The notes below the pieces were generated by a model that worked only from the letters and a program-made list of their open reading frames with translations, did not search any database and was not told the origin of the DNA. From positions 1,002,899-1,066,898 of the forward strand of contig NQMI01000002.1 in the NCBI GenBank assembly GCA_002270565.1: a stretch of 64,000 nt of DNA, read 5' to 3'. Below, piece by piece: positions 11,201-21,910 of the stretch (position 1 is its first letter; each line of letters opens with the position of its first letter). The translations under genes were made by a program, and so were the position numbers. This DNA is from Stenocarpella maydis (Eukaryota > Ascomycota > Sordariomycetes > Diaporthales > Diaporthaceae).

Positions 11201-11931
11201 GTAGCAGAGAGTAATATATATAGGGTGATAGCTTAAATAGCCCTATAGAAGGGCCTAGTAGGCCAAAATTAACTCTTATATTGGAAATAGCTTCTAGTAA
11301 GAAAATTTATACTCTTTATAAGTTAGTATACCTTAAAGGTAATAATATAGGCTATATTAAGAGAGGTAGTGGTCTTTAGATGCTTGTTATTAGGATAACC
11401 TATTTAATTAGGTGGTTATAGCAGTAAGATATTGTGATGGAGAAATGTAAGGTATATTAGAAGATAGAGAAGAAGATAAGGAATTGAATGGTATAATGGA
11501 TGAGAAGATTGGATTTATATAGAAGTTGTAATGTGGATATTTAGTTAAGGGCGAGTTAAGAAGGGGTGTCTGAAACCGGGTGTGCGTGAAGGGGGTGGTG
11601 CGTGAAACGGTATGTTGACTTAATCAATGTTATGCGGACCACGGTAGGCAGGTGGCGGCTGAACCCAAAATCAAAATTAGGAGTCGCTGATATCTACCAG
11701 GAGTTCAGAATCCCTTGCATCGGACTTCCACTCCAGCCATGCAGGTCCCATCTCGTTTTTCAGACAGCAGGCAGGCACGCGCCCTAGCAGCCTAGCCACG
11801 GATTCGATCGGCACTGGATTGAGGAGATTATTGGTTCAAGCAATCCCGCGAGGTCGAATTATGCCTCCCTTGCAACGAGCTACGGTATGTAGTGTACAGT
11901 GAGCCAATTCTGCTGGCAATCCAGTCTTTCA

Positions 11932-11941
11932 CATAAATAAG
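11932..11941 (+). promoter_or_regulatory. TATA-like element upstream of the beta-trefoil-like gene
   Basis: CATAAATAAG sits about 145 bp before the ATG at 12083, followed by a C/A-rich leader. The rest of 11540-12082 is ordinary promoter-like DNA with no ORF of note. The position fits a fungal core promoter but is not proven. Confidence 0.35.
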
Positions 11942-12082
11942 GCCCCCAAACCCCAGAGTCCCCACTCAGCCCAGCGCATGGCAATTCTTCTTCACTCTCG
12001 AACTGTAAACCACCGACTGTGATCAGCACAATCTTACTTCCAAGTACTCAGCCACTAGTGCCGTGCAGACAAGAGCTTCGAA

Positions 12083-12637
12083 ATGGCGTTGCACTTCTCG
12101 TATGACGATAATGATCTTGAATCACTTGCATCCAGCGACACAACAGCCGACGGTTTAATGACCCCGGCGTCAACCGTCTCCAAGAAATCTACCAATTCCA
12201 TATCAGGCAAGCCGAAACTGTGCACGGAAATCAGTGCGATACCTTCTGCTGGGAATAAATACGAGATAATTGAGCGAGGCTCTGGTCGCTATATCACGCT
12301 GCTATCAGGGCAGGTGAGACTGTTAGGTCGAATGTCGGACGGCCAGGGCGGCACACATTGGGAAGTAATAGAAACAGATGGCTGGCTAGGATTCAAAAGT
12401 CCCGTGTCAGGCACATACATGGGACACGATGGGGATGGCAAAATCTATGCCAACGTCAAGCACCACAAGAGCTTTGAATTCTTCTGCGCCAGACAGCATC
12501 CTGGCGGCCATCTCTTGTTGTCACTTCTGCGGAATGAACTGTGGCGAGTAGGTGCGGGGGGACCTGATGGCAAAAGTCTGGTTGCGAGAAAAGACAAGGG
12601 GGCCGTGTGGGTGTTCAAAAAGGTGTCAGTCAGTTGA
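12083..12637 (+). CDS. Conserved hypothetical protein, beta-trefoil (fascin-like) fold likely
   Basis: A single-exon 184-residue protein. The ATG at 12083 is the first in frame and has a good context (GAAATGGC). Residues 1-55 are Ser/Thr-rich and probably disordered. From about residue 58 there are repeated short beta units: KYEIIERGSGRYITLL, WEVIETDGWLGFKS, GTYMGHDGDGKIYANV, FEFFCARQHPGGHLLL and LWRVGAGGPDGKSLVARKD. This pattern (a G-x-Y/F core repeated at about 40 residues) is that of fascin/actin-crosslinking-type beta-trefoil proteins, seen in small fungal proteins of unknown role. There is no signal peptide or membrane segment, so it is probably cytosolic. It is the first intact gene after the transposon block. 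Function is unknown and the fold is an inference from the repeats. Confidence 0.8.
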   Translation: MALHFSYDDNDLESLASSDTTADGLMTPASTVSKKSTNSISGKPKLCTEISAIPSAGNKYEIIERGSGRYITLLSGQVRLLGRMSDGQGGTHWEVIETDGWLGFKSPVSGTYMGHDGDGKIYANVKHHKSFEFFCARQHPGGHLLLSLLRNELWRVGAGGPDGKSLVARKDKGAVWVFKKVSVS

Positions 12638-14100
12638 TGAAGTTCCCATCTTAATGTTCGTTGGCAAGACCAAACCAGTTATGCAGATAGCCAATAGGCC
12701 AAGATATATTTAAGAAGTAATTCTGCTTCTTTAGGCTCAGGAGAACTCGCACATATGACCTGGCTAAGTAATGCCAGTGGCGAAGCGGCAAGGTTTTGTG
12801 CTTTTCTGCCTCGATTACGGCGTTGCAATAAAACACTGGCAATCCGTACCGCAGATCATGAAAAGATGTGGGTACATGGAGTGCACATAGCCACCAAAGA
12901 CTTGCCTTTGCCATTGCGATCTTTTCTGCAGGTCTAGGGATTCACCTGCACCAATGGCGCTCGGTTGCCCTGGGACCCAAGGCGGTCAAGGAAATAGGCG
13001 TTGGGCGTCAGTATTGCGAGGCCGTAGCCCGCGCGAGGTAGGATGCGAGGCAGAACAGGTGTGTCTCAGCTATGCGCCAAAGCCTGGGAGTCCAGGGTGC
13101 CAGCTGTTGTTTGCGAGCCGTTGGGCAGTATCCCGGCGGCCATGGTCGTCCGGACGGAATCACGGACATACTGCGCGTCGGGATTATGCTCCGTGTCCCA
13201 CCCGTTGGGAATTTCTGTCGTGTTGGTTGTCGTCCTGTCTATAGCCTCCATCTCAGTCGAGCGGCGATTGTTCGGCTCCAATCTGAAGGCATTGTTGCTG
13301 GCCGGGGTGGCTCCGGGTCGGGTTATGAAGCCTACCGGAGCCTGGGTACCCTCTCATCCGCAGTCGCAGGCTGGAGCTGCAGACTATGTTGTTGACGGTT
13401 ATCTGCCAGTCGACGGGGAATTGGGGCCCTCGGGGACACGGCTCTGGCCCACGGCGGGTTGCGGGGCCTGCATTTGGGTCTCGGTCCCGACGGGGGCGCT
13501 GGTGAAGGATTTCCACGGCAAGCAGATGCAGGACGGCCGGCTTGTGGTGAAGGATTCTTCTGTACGCATAGATACCATGAGAGATGGGGAGTTGACTTGA
13601 GCATGGCTTGTGGAAGAAAGACCGTCACTACGCTGCTCTTTTTTAGTCCACGAAACCATATCCCCTTCCTCTGTCCACATATTGCCCCACCCGGTCCATG
13701 ATTACGCGCAACTATCAGGGCAAAGAAATGTAAAATGTTGCATGCAATCTGGTCCTCGCCCGCAAAGCCCGCAGGGTGCCAATGAACTTTATTCGGTGTA
13801 ATCGCCCCTATCACAGTACCATAGTGACGTGTGGAGCAACTGATACGTTGGGAAGTGATCTGGCTCGTTAGTTAGCACTGATCGAAGTCTATCCAAGTCG
13901 ATACTTTAGTGAATTCCGGATGAACCATGGGAACAGCAATAAGTTTTTATAAGCTCAAACGACTATTAAGGCACGGTAATTTCAATCTGTGACTATAAAG
14001 TGTTCCCGAAGCAACCATAACCCAGAATGTTCAATGCTATGTCCGACCAACGCCAAGCTAGAGTGGTATCTCCCAGTATTCTAAATAACGTAGAAGTACT
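12638..14100. other. Intergenic, no supported gene
   Basis: Several overlapping ORFs of 60-185 codons lie on both strands between 12.95 and 13.8 kb (e.g. 13043-13600 plus; 13066-13281 and 13399-13680 minus). None shows family motifs, and two minus-strand pieces do not join with a valid splice donor. The right part (13800-14100) is 3' flank of the next, leftward-transcribed gene. Confidence 0.45.
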
Positions 14101-15975
14101 TCATCGCCCTTTATAAATATATATCTTACAGTATGTATATATACTGTTCACACACGCGCCAGGGGGCCCCACTATCTCTGCGGCGGCGCAGGGAACGAGA
14201 TCTGGATCTCCTGGGTCTCGACCGGACTCCCGCTCTCCCTCCTCACCCTCGTGGCGGAACTGCCGCTGGCCTTCCGGGAATTCATAAAGGGCAACCGACG
14301 ACGAGGGAACCCTGGGTGTGCTGCCCGATGGAGGTGGTGGCGGCGGGGGGAACCAGCCGCCGGGGCTCTCGCGGGGAGGGCTCGGCCAGCCGTGCTTCTG
14401 CTTCAGCAGCGGTGACGCCGAGCACGGGGTGGCCAGGTTGGGGTACCCGCTGCCCTGGCTGCTCATGGTGGTCATTGTGGACCTGGGCTTTGCGCTGGAC
14501 ATCTGCGACGGCGTCGATGTGTTGGAGGCGCGGCTGTCTGGGCGGTGGGGCGTGGGCCGCGGCGGGAGGGAGGGTGGCACAGAGGGCTGGTGGATGGACT
14601 TGAGCACGCTGAAGACGTCCGCCTTTGGTGATTGGCGAGCTGGCCTGGGCGGGGCAAGGGTTGTGTCGATGGTGAGCGGTCTCTTTTCGGAGACACTTCT
14701 CTTCTCCGGCAAGGTGAAGTTGATGGGCTGTTCGGGTTGCTTGTGCTCCTCCTCTGGGACGTAAATAGTCTGGAACTCCGGTGGTGCGAACTGAGGGCTC
14801 CAGACTTGTTCGTATGCTGGTCTGGACGGTTTCTGTCTGGACTCGATGTAGTATCGCTCCTGCGGAGACAGGGTAGCAGTAGAGGCGACCCCAGACACCT
14901 CCGGCGTGGCCATCGCATCAAGTGAGCCATACGGGGGATGTTCTTCCACGGGTGTGAGGTCGTCGCGGAAAAACTTTGGGGACATGGGCGAGGCCAGGAT
15001 GTTTCGGCAGCGGAAAGAGAATGAGGATTTCCGCTTATGCGACCTAGCAGTCTTGCTCCACTGAGGGTTGCCCCCAATCGCTGCGCGGTTTCTCCTCTTG
15101 CGACACCGAATAAAGACACAGGCAAAGACCAAAACAACGAGCACGACTGCCCCTACAACGACGCCTGCAATGGCTGCTGTGCTGAGTGGCGCAGCCTCTG
15201 GTGACTCCTTCAGCGTCGCTGGGTCGACAACAGCGATGGTTCTGTTAGAAAAGACAGAGCCACTAAGACCCAAGGCTTCCGTGACGTTGGGTTTCTGAAT
15301 ACATCCAGCGTGTAAGGCCACAAGTGCTGCTTCAAGTAAGCTTTTGTTCACCTTGAAACCGGGGGGGGGGGGGGCGGGTGGACTTACCATTGGCTACATA
15401 GCGAGAAGTGCCACCGGAGCGTACACAATCCAAACAAGTATTATAGGAGGGTCCGGTCACTGCACCGTCCTCGCAATATCCAAACTCGGGGTCGGTAGTG
15501 CTCAGATTTCCGTGTTCTAGGGAGGTCCTCAGAGGGCCACATGCCATGGATGTCTCGCAGGGATTCGATCCTGACCCAGTCCCATCAAGGAAGCCGAATA
15601 CACAGAAGTCGAAGCTGTATCTAAGATTATCTGGCATAGCTGTCAGGGTCAAGCTCGGTATTCGTGCAGGTAGATTGAGATGGGCTTACGAATAAACCAG
15701 TACTGGTCGCTTTCTGAACCTTGGGAAAAAGTGCTGTTTTGCAGACAGCCCATGCATTGCTTCCACTTTGAACCATCAGCCGTACTTGTGAAGTCGGAAT
15801 CCTGACAGACGACATCCGAAGGGTCTGTGTTGGAAGAATTTGGATCGGAAACATCCAGTGCTGATGAGTCTATGCAAACGGACGAGCATGGAGAGTTTGG
15901 TGTGACCTGAAGGGCCAATATATTGTAGGCCAGGCCCAAAGCCAGCAGGATATGCAGGGACCGGCAAGAAACCAT
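14101..15975 (-). CDS. Cys-rich single-pass membrane protein, family member A
   Basis: Three exons (15975-15690, 15630-15388, 15326-14101) give 584 residues; introns have GTAAGC/GTAAGT donors and CAG acceptors, and both are phase 1. I chose ATG 15975 because it starts directly at a signal peptide (MVSCRSLHILLALGLAY); an earlier in-frame ATG at 16026 would bury it. The ectodomain (about residues 20-200) begins VTPNSPCSSVC and has paired CxxC motifs (CMGC, CLDC). A membrane segment follows (AAIAGVVVGAVVLVVLVFAC), then RCRKRR as stop-transfer, then a long Ser/Pro-rich cytoplasmic tail with poly-Pro. The order ectodomain-TM-tail is shared with the genes at 25332-26956 and 41390-43180. Intron 2 holds a run of 14 G. 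The function is unknown; a surface sensor or adhesin is possible from the layout only. Confidence 0.82.
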
Positions 15976-17169
15976 GGTCTCTTGGATGCTTTGACCAAAG
16001 GGAAATAAACGAATGAATACTGGCAAGCCGTGTAGGCGACAGTCGGTGCCTGGATTAGGTAGTGCCTTGGTGGCTTGCGTGTTGTTCGAAGCGAAGGTCG
16101 ACCTAGTGTCCTCGCCAGGAGGAGCTTTCCGATATGGTCGAATTAAAAGGTATTAGATATAGTAGGAAGACGTGCGATGGACAAACGAAAGACAGCAGGG
16201 GACTCAAGATTAAGTGAAGAGGCACAGTACGGAAACAGAAATTGAGCTCGCAGGAAACAATCTCGGCCGGGGAGGCGAGCATGATATCAGGGCAGCACAG
16301 TCCCATGCCCACCGCTGCAGATCGCTCGAGATGGCAACCTAATGTCGGCAGAGGTCACTATCACACGTTGTGCAGCCGCTGGGGGGTTCCCAAAACCGAC
16401 GATGATGCTCCGGATCGGGCCAGTGGGAGGGTTCATCGCGAAGCAGTCCAACGGTGGGGTGGCTGCCAGTGGACCCCGGCCCCCAGGACCAACAGCTCGG
16501 GAAATCACGATACATCGGACGAGCGTGCCTGGCCTGGGAGGGGGCCAAGGTGTGTCCCGCGTGGGTACTGTGTAGAGCAGAGGTTGCGCATGAGCGATGT
16601 GCATCTTGATTGGCCTATCGATGCGCCGAGCGGCGGTTAAGCAATGCAGCCCTCGATGCATCCATCAATATCTGGGGCTGACTGACCCCACCGAACTGGC
16701 TGGATCTGGCATGACACTCGCACGGCTATGGTCGTATTGGGCCTTGAGCGTTTCTCACTTTGTTCATGTGATGGGTGCCTCGTGGGCGGCGGTCAGGTCA
16801 AGTCCACGAGCTGGCCCCCACTTGGTCTTCCTTTCTGGCGAGACGCTCGAGGAAGAGAAAGCCATGGAGATGACTTGAGATACCGCCGCGCGGCGATATC
16901 TTGCTGGTCCCGGCGTTCCTCTGGATGGGAAAGGGGCCAACAGCCTTGGATAGGAAGAAGTGCCTGCTGAAATGGCATATTTGTGGCGGCGCATCGCTCG
17001 TCGAGTGGTTTGATGGCAGCAGCGTGTGATAGCCATGATTAAACCTTAGTACGGAGTGCCGCACTCTGACAGTTCGTTCTGTTGGCCAGTGGCCGATCGA
17101 CCCCGGCGCTTAGAGATTGAGCGGGGGCCCACCCTGGAGAGCTAGCAGCTGTCAGCCGGCCGAATCAGG

Positions 17170-17199
17170 AAGCCCCTGCAAGCCCCTGCAAGCCCCGCT
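17170..17199 (+). repeat. Short tandem repeat, 10-nt unit, about three copies
   Basis: AAGCCCCTGC is repeated twice exactly and a third time with one change. It is a simple repeat with no evident function. Confidence 0.7.
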
Positions 17200-17289
17200 G
17201 GCACTTTGAGCTTACGGGCTGGCGCGACGTGCCCTTTCGGCTGGAGCAATAAGCTGTTGGACTACTATACACTACCTCATCGACCATGA

Positions 17290-17291
<2 letters not shown>

Positions 17292-17325
<34 letters not shown>
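17292..17325 (+). repeat. (CAGC)n microsatellite
   Basis: About eight CAGC units in a row in intergenic DNA, shortly after an ATG that opens only a 66-codon ORF. Confidence 0.9.
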
Positions 17326-17779
17326 AGCCAGTCATGAGTGCTCCATCTGCGCGAGGCCATCTGGACAAAAACACTATGAAATATTTCTTACTGGTCACCG
17401 CCGACGTCTATAGGTGTCTGTCTAGTGGTATCTCCAGGTGCGTTCCATCCCAACTCCCAAGCATGCCCAAGGATCTAAGTACCTAAGCTCACGGCCCGGC
17501 CAGCTCTGTTGTTTTCCCGAGTATTCCCGGCCCATGCCCCCAGGACAGCCATGTCCGTGTCTTATCCCTGTGCTTACTCATTACAGTCATTACTTCTTTA
17601 CCGGGTTCAGGCCAGCACCATGCTTCCCTCTCCTCTGATACAATGGTGAAGAAAATCTCTTGCAAATGCCAACAACGCCGACGCCTCTGCCAATGCAAAA
17701 TGCAACATGCGGGTTAGCCAGGTCTGTCCACGCAGCGGACACCAGGCCGCGCAGGCTGACAGACCGACCGACAGCCGCA

Positions 17780-18808
17780 TCAGTTCACGAGCACGTTCGT
17801 GCCAGTCACGGTAAAATTGGCAGTGAACATGCACCGCGCGTTGGGCTCGACGTCGAAGCAGTTGCCGTGGAACACCATCAGCCCGCCGCCCGCGATGCTT
17901 GTCGCGCCACCGGGCGACGTCAGGCCGAAGTTGCTGGTCTCGAGCAGCGACGGCGACCTGGTCCTCACGTACGGGCCCTCCACCGACCTGGAGAGCACGT
18001 ACTTGACGTCGTACCTCGGGTCGGTGTAGCACCAGCTGGAGTAGAAGAGCGCGTACGAGCCCTCGGCCGTCTTGATCAGGTTCGGCGCCTCCACCAGCGG
18101 GCCGTCGGCGTCGGTGCGGTCCAGGATCTGCACCGCCTCGCCCACCCGCGTGATGCCGTCCGGCCCCACCTCCTGGAGCATGATGGGCGTGGCCACGATG
18201 GGCTCCACGCCGTTGTTGCAATTCCCGCCGTGGCCGATTGAATTTCCGTCGATCTTGTACACCACGAACCACCGCCCCGTGTCCTCGTCGTGGAACCCGG
18301 ACGCGTCGATGGACCCCCCCTGCTCGAGGTCGCACACCCACGGCTGGTCCGCCGCCGTCCACGGCCCCGCCACCTCGTCCGCCGTCGCCACGCCGATGCA
18401 GTGGTGGCTGCTGTTGTGCAGCTGCGCCGAGTAGTACATCACGTACGTCCCGTCGGCCACCTGGCGGACGTCGGGCGCCCACACGTTGGCGTTGTCCTGC
18501 CATGCTCCCGCGTTGGGGAGGAGGTCCGAGTCGATGTACGTCCACGGGCCCTCGGGGTCTGCTGCCTTTGCCCACTGGACGTTCCTCTGGCTCCCGTCGA
18601 CTGGCCTTGTCGCGAAGGCATACCAGCTGTCATTGCCTTGGATGATTGATGGGTCTGGGAAGTCCCGTGCTATTGATGGGACCTTGGGTATCGAGACATC
18701 CCACATGAAGAATAGCCCGGCCCTTGGTGCGGCCGCTGCTTGTCCGGCCCACAGCGTGGACAGGCTGACGAGCGCGGCGCCCAGAGATGCTTTGGATGGA
18801 GTGATCAT
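17780..18808 (-). CDS. Secreted glycoside hydrolase family 43 protein (arabinanase/xylosidase-like)
   Basis: Intronless, 342 residues. The N-terminus is a signal peptide (MITPSKASLG, then a hydrophobic stretch ending AGQAAAAP). The five-bladed propeller of GH43 is evident, with the three catalytic acids in order: Asp52 in FPDPSII (general base), Asp113 in WAPDV (pKa modulator) and Glu240 in VEAPNLI (general acid). The length is that of a single-domain GH43 without an extra carbohydrate-binding module. It would act outside the cell on arabinan or xylan side chains of plant cell wall; the exact substrate cannot be read from sequence. There are several N-glycosylation sequons. Third codon positions are strongly G/C. 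The C-terminus (NVLVN) ends in TGA at 17780-17782. Identification is firm at family level. Confidence 0.93.
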   Translation of the reverse strand: MITPSKASLGAALVSLSTLWAGQAAAAPRAGLFFMWDVSIPKVPSIARDFPDPSIIQGNDSWYAFATRPVDGSQRNVQWAKAADPEGPWTYIDSDLLPNAGAWQDNANVWAPDVRQVADGTYVMYYSAQLHNSSHHCIGVATADEVAGPWTAADQPWVCDLEQGGSIDASGFHDEDTGRWFVVYKIDGNSIGHGGNCNNGVEPIVATPIMLQEVGPDGITRVGEAVQILDRTDADGPLVEAPNLIKTAEGSYALFYSSWCYTDPRYDVKYVLSRSVEGPYVRTRSPSLLETSNFGLTSPGGATSIAGGGLMVFHGNCFDVEPNARCMFTANFTVTGTNVLVN

Positions 18809-21800
18809 GATGGCGCCAAAATTTTATGTGGGTGATTAAATCGATTAGGAGCTTTCATATGCCAACGAATGATTATTATGCAAGGAACGAGAGGCTACCG
18901 AGGGCGAGCATTTATCAATGCGAGTGAGCGAGGTATGTGGCGATGAGGTGAGTAGTCGACGACGACGGCGACGACGACGGCTGAGCCCCTTGAGACGACG
19001 CTCGGTCCTGGCCTGGACTTGTGTGGATGTTTGCTTCCTTGGGTGAGGACGTCACTGTTTGTCTCATCTGCAAGAGCAACCGTCAGAGAAGGACATGCGA
19101 TACACACACACGACATGTCGCGAGAGCATGGCAGTCGCTGCCCGTCGTTTTATACCACTGGTGGGCAAGAAAAACTCACACACAGACACACACAGAGAGC
19201 CCTCCGGCCAACGGCCACGGTCCCACCCCTGCCATATCGCCAACATCGCCCGCTGCCATTACAGCAGAGTCATGCCGATGTAAAACCAGCCGGCCCTGCA
19301 GTCTTGGGGCCGTTCCCCCGTTGGCACGTACTGGCTGTTCATCCCGACGTGCCCTGTCTGAGGCGTCAGTACTTGCGACACAGGTGGGGGCATAAAGGTC
19401 CCAAGGATGCTAGCTCCATAGATGTGCCGGGCGAGCGCGAACAGGACCTGGGCCAGAGTGCTATCGGAGCACCCTTGCAGGCCACAGCCCCCAGCACCCC
19501 AGGTCGACAAGGCTGGCCTGCCTCTCCAGAAGACCGGACGGATCTGGGAGAAGGCCAGACGGGCAGATAAAGACCCTGCACCGCTCTGTTTGCTCGCTCT
19601 CACTCGCCGTGTGCCTGGCTCGGGTGGGCACCTCGCCGCCCGGGCCGCCCACCTTGTTGATGCTGGCGGGTCCCGCTCCCGACCTCCTGAGGCTGAGCTA
19701 AGATGAGGTCCTCAAGCCTTTGCTATGGGTATTTCCCACTCTGCGCCGTTGTGGTGCGCCATTGGTCCGTGGATAACGTCTCCCTACTATAAACTGTGGT
19801 CATGGCGCGTCCTCCTCCTTTTTTTTCTAGAAGCATGCCGAGGTGGGAAGCGGGTCTTTCTCACCCCCCCCCCCCCCCCCCCCCCTTTTTTTTTTTTCGC
19901 TCACATAATTTTTTTGTTGCTTGCTTCTATTTCGGTGTTCAGGATTGTCCGGCTGCCTCCCTCCCTAAGTTCTCACCCTCTTGCGACCCGCTTTATCGCC
20001 ATGGATGCCGAGACACACGGTGACGTCTAGGCTCGCTTGTGCTGTTTTAGGACGCTACCAGCCTTATTCAAGGCATGCGGTCACTTACACTAGGTGTGTG
20101 CATGCAGATGGAATCCAGAGCCGCAGCGAGTCGGAGAATTGCCAAACCTTATGATAGCACATCCCGAACCGACCGCCTGGGAAACTTTCTTTTTCTCCAA
20201 CTGATTGATTAGGTCGACCCCAAAACCTTTTATTATTTGTTATTTTTTTTTTTTTGACACCCAGCCCACCACCACTTAAAGCCACTTGAAGTACCGTTTA
20301 CTTTCCCTTGTCAGTTGATGTGTCCCGTACCACAACAAGCTGGCGGGCCTAGTGTTGCTCCTGTCACCGGATCAGTCGAAACGAAACCGTCTGATGCAAT
20401 GCGACGGTGGTCCTCCGGTCGATCATATCGCCCGTCGTACGCGGTCGTTTCCACCGGTCCCTCCCCGGGTCCTGAGACCCCATGCAGCCGGGTTCTAATA
20501 GTACATAGTAAACCGCGACCGCATATATGTATACGTCGTGGGCCATTCATTGTGCAGGCGAACTACCCCAGGCAGAAAGGCGGCCGTGGCCGCTCAGCGC
20601 GGTTATCATCGAGATGCCGCCCTGTTCCCCGGCACGAGACGTGCATCATAGGTTGTCCTGGGCAATATGCGCCGAGGACAGTAGTGCCGAACCGTAAGAT
20701 TAAAGACATGCGCACATCGAGGCAGTGTTGTAGACCCTGGTCCGGGGGTACAACAACCCCTTGGGTGGGCTCATTCCAGGGATGAGCGGCCGACGTACCT
20801 GGGCCCCCGAGGCTGTCTCGCGCTCAGGCATACACAGTCATCACCTCGGGGAGCCGTTTCTGACGGAACTGGAACCGCTACTTGCCCTTCACTGATCATC
20901 CAGTACACGCGCTGCGTGTGGGTTGATTCGCGACTTTGGAGGTGGGTGCTGACCCCACGAAACGATGGACTCGTAAGTGTCGAGTTTCAGGGGCACAGAA
21001 AGACGAACGACGTTTCGATCCGGAACATTTCCTGTGCCGTCCCCCACCCCTGTGGTCGCTTGTTTCCCTGGTCTTCTTTTTTTTCTTCTTCTAATTCCCT
21101 CTCGCACTCTTTTCATCTCCTCTTTTCCCTCGCCCTCCGGCTTGTGCGATTGGCCTGGGGGCGGACACCACCCACCAAGCCGTTGTCGTTTCCGTTCCGC
21201 GAGGGGGGGCGCCGGCGGCGGCGCTACCGTGTCGGAAGCCGCCAGAGACGAGTGGGTAAGGCGCTGCTCGCGCAACCGGGAGCCTGTGGCCTCAAGAGGC
21301 CAGAGCACGGTGGGCGCGGGAGGAAACCGAATGGGTTTTGGGACATGGGGCAGGACGCGCGAGCCTGTGAGATAACAACAGTCGTCTAAACCTCGGCTGA
21401 GCATTTTATATCGGAGCCTCGCAGGAGCTATGGCCTTGTGCCCCAAGCTCTGGGGATCTACGCAGACATGCAGGCACATGGCCGCCGGCAACGTGAACCT
21501 TACCTAGGTACCTTATCTTTAGCTTCACCCTTCGACCTCGGGAGTCTCGAGTCGGTCACCAGCCACGGAAGGCTTGTTCATCTACAACAAGGTCCCGGTT
21601 TGGGAAGAATGCATCCCTTTGATACACATTTGGATAACTTGGTTTTTCGCCACTTCTCTTGCATTTGCCCCTCAAGATGCGCGCTGTGGCCTGCCCCCCT
21701 ACCTGCCTCTCCCCAGCTGAAGGAAGCACTGTGCATGCAAAAACCATGAGACCCCTCCCCTAAACGCCTTTTTTTTGGTGAACCCCTCCGGTGATACTAC

Positions 21801-21910
21801 AAGTGCAAAAAACGCCAGGTGGAACGGGTGAGCTGACTCCAGCCATGATGATATATAGTGGTATCAAGAGTTTTCTTTCTCCTGCTCAGGATAGATGTGC
21901 AGCAAGGGGT
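18809..21910. other. Long intergenic region with homopolymer tracts
   Basis: 3.1 kb without a supportable gene. The longest ORFs (19019-19570 plus, 20889-21491 minus) are low in hydrophobic-core pattern and carry no motif. It holds the divergent promoter side of GH43 (left) and the 3' side of CBF5 (right), a C22-T12 tract, a T-run near 20248-20258, and pyrimidine-rich stretches near 21070-21130. Confidence 0.45.
19864..19897 (+). repeat. Homopolymer tract C22 followed by T12
   Basis: An uninterrupted run of about 22 C and then 12 T. Such tracts are length-unstable and a frequent site of assembly error. Confidence 0.9.

Larger units (their letters stand above)
5200..11540. repeat. AT-rich, RIP-like block of degenerate transposons
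   Basis: Composition changes abruptly: most of this 6.3 kb is dominated by TA, TTA and TAG words, with stop codons in all frames and no long ORF, while both flanks are GC-rich. Transposase and gag sequences can be read across stops, and the changes are those expected of C-to-T/G-to-A mutation (Gln to stop, Trp to stop, Asp to Asn, Cys to Tyr, His to Tyr). This is the signature of repeat-induced point mutation in Pezizomycotina. Separate entries describe the pieces. Two more GC-balanced islands interrupt it, near 6340-6960 and 9640-9875. Confidence 0.85.
15976..17779. other. Intergenic, no supported gene
   Basis: 1.8 kb between the start of family member A and the 3' end of the GH43 gene. ORFs of up to 132 codons on both strands lack motifs. 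It contains two short tandem repeats, listed separately. Confidence 0.5.

Noticed and set aside
13043..13600. 185-codon plus-strand ORF and minus-strand shadows at 13.07-13.68 kb
   Set aside because: No motif, no splice-consistent extension, both strands equally open; not supportable as a gene.
17607..18575. 322-codon minus-strand ORF overlapping GH43
   Set aside because: Arg/Gly/His-rich out-of-frame shadow of the GH43 gene, whose own frame has all catalytic motifs.
20889..21491. 200-codon minus-strand ORF upstream of CBF5
   Set aside because: No recognisable motif; the region is low-complexity pyrimidine-rich DNA.
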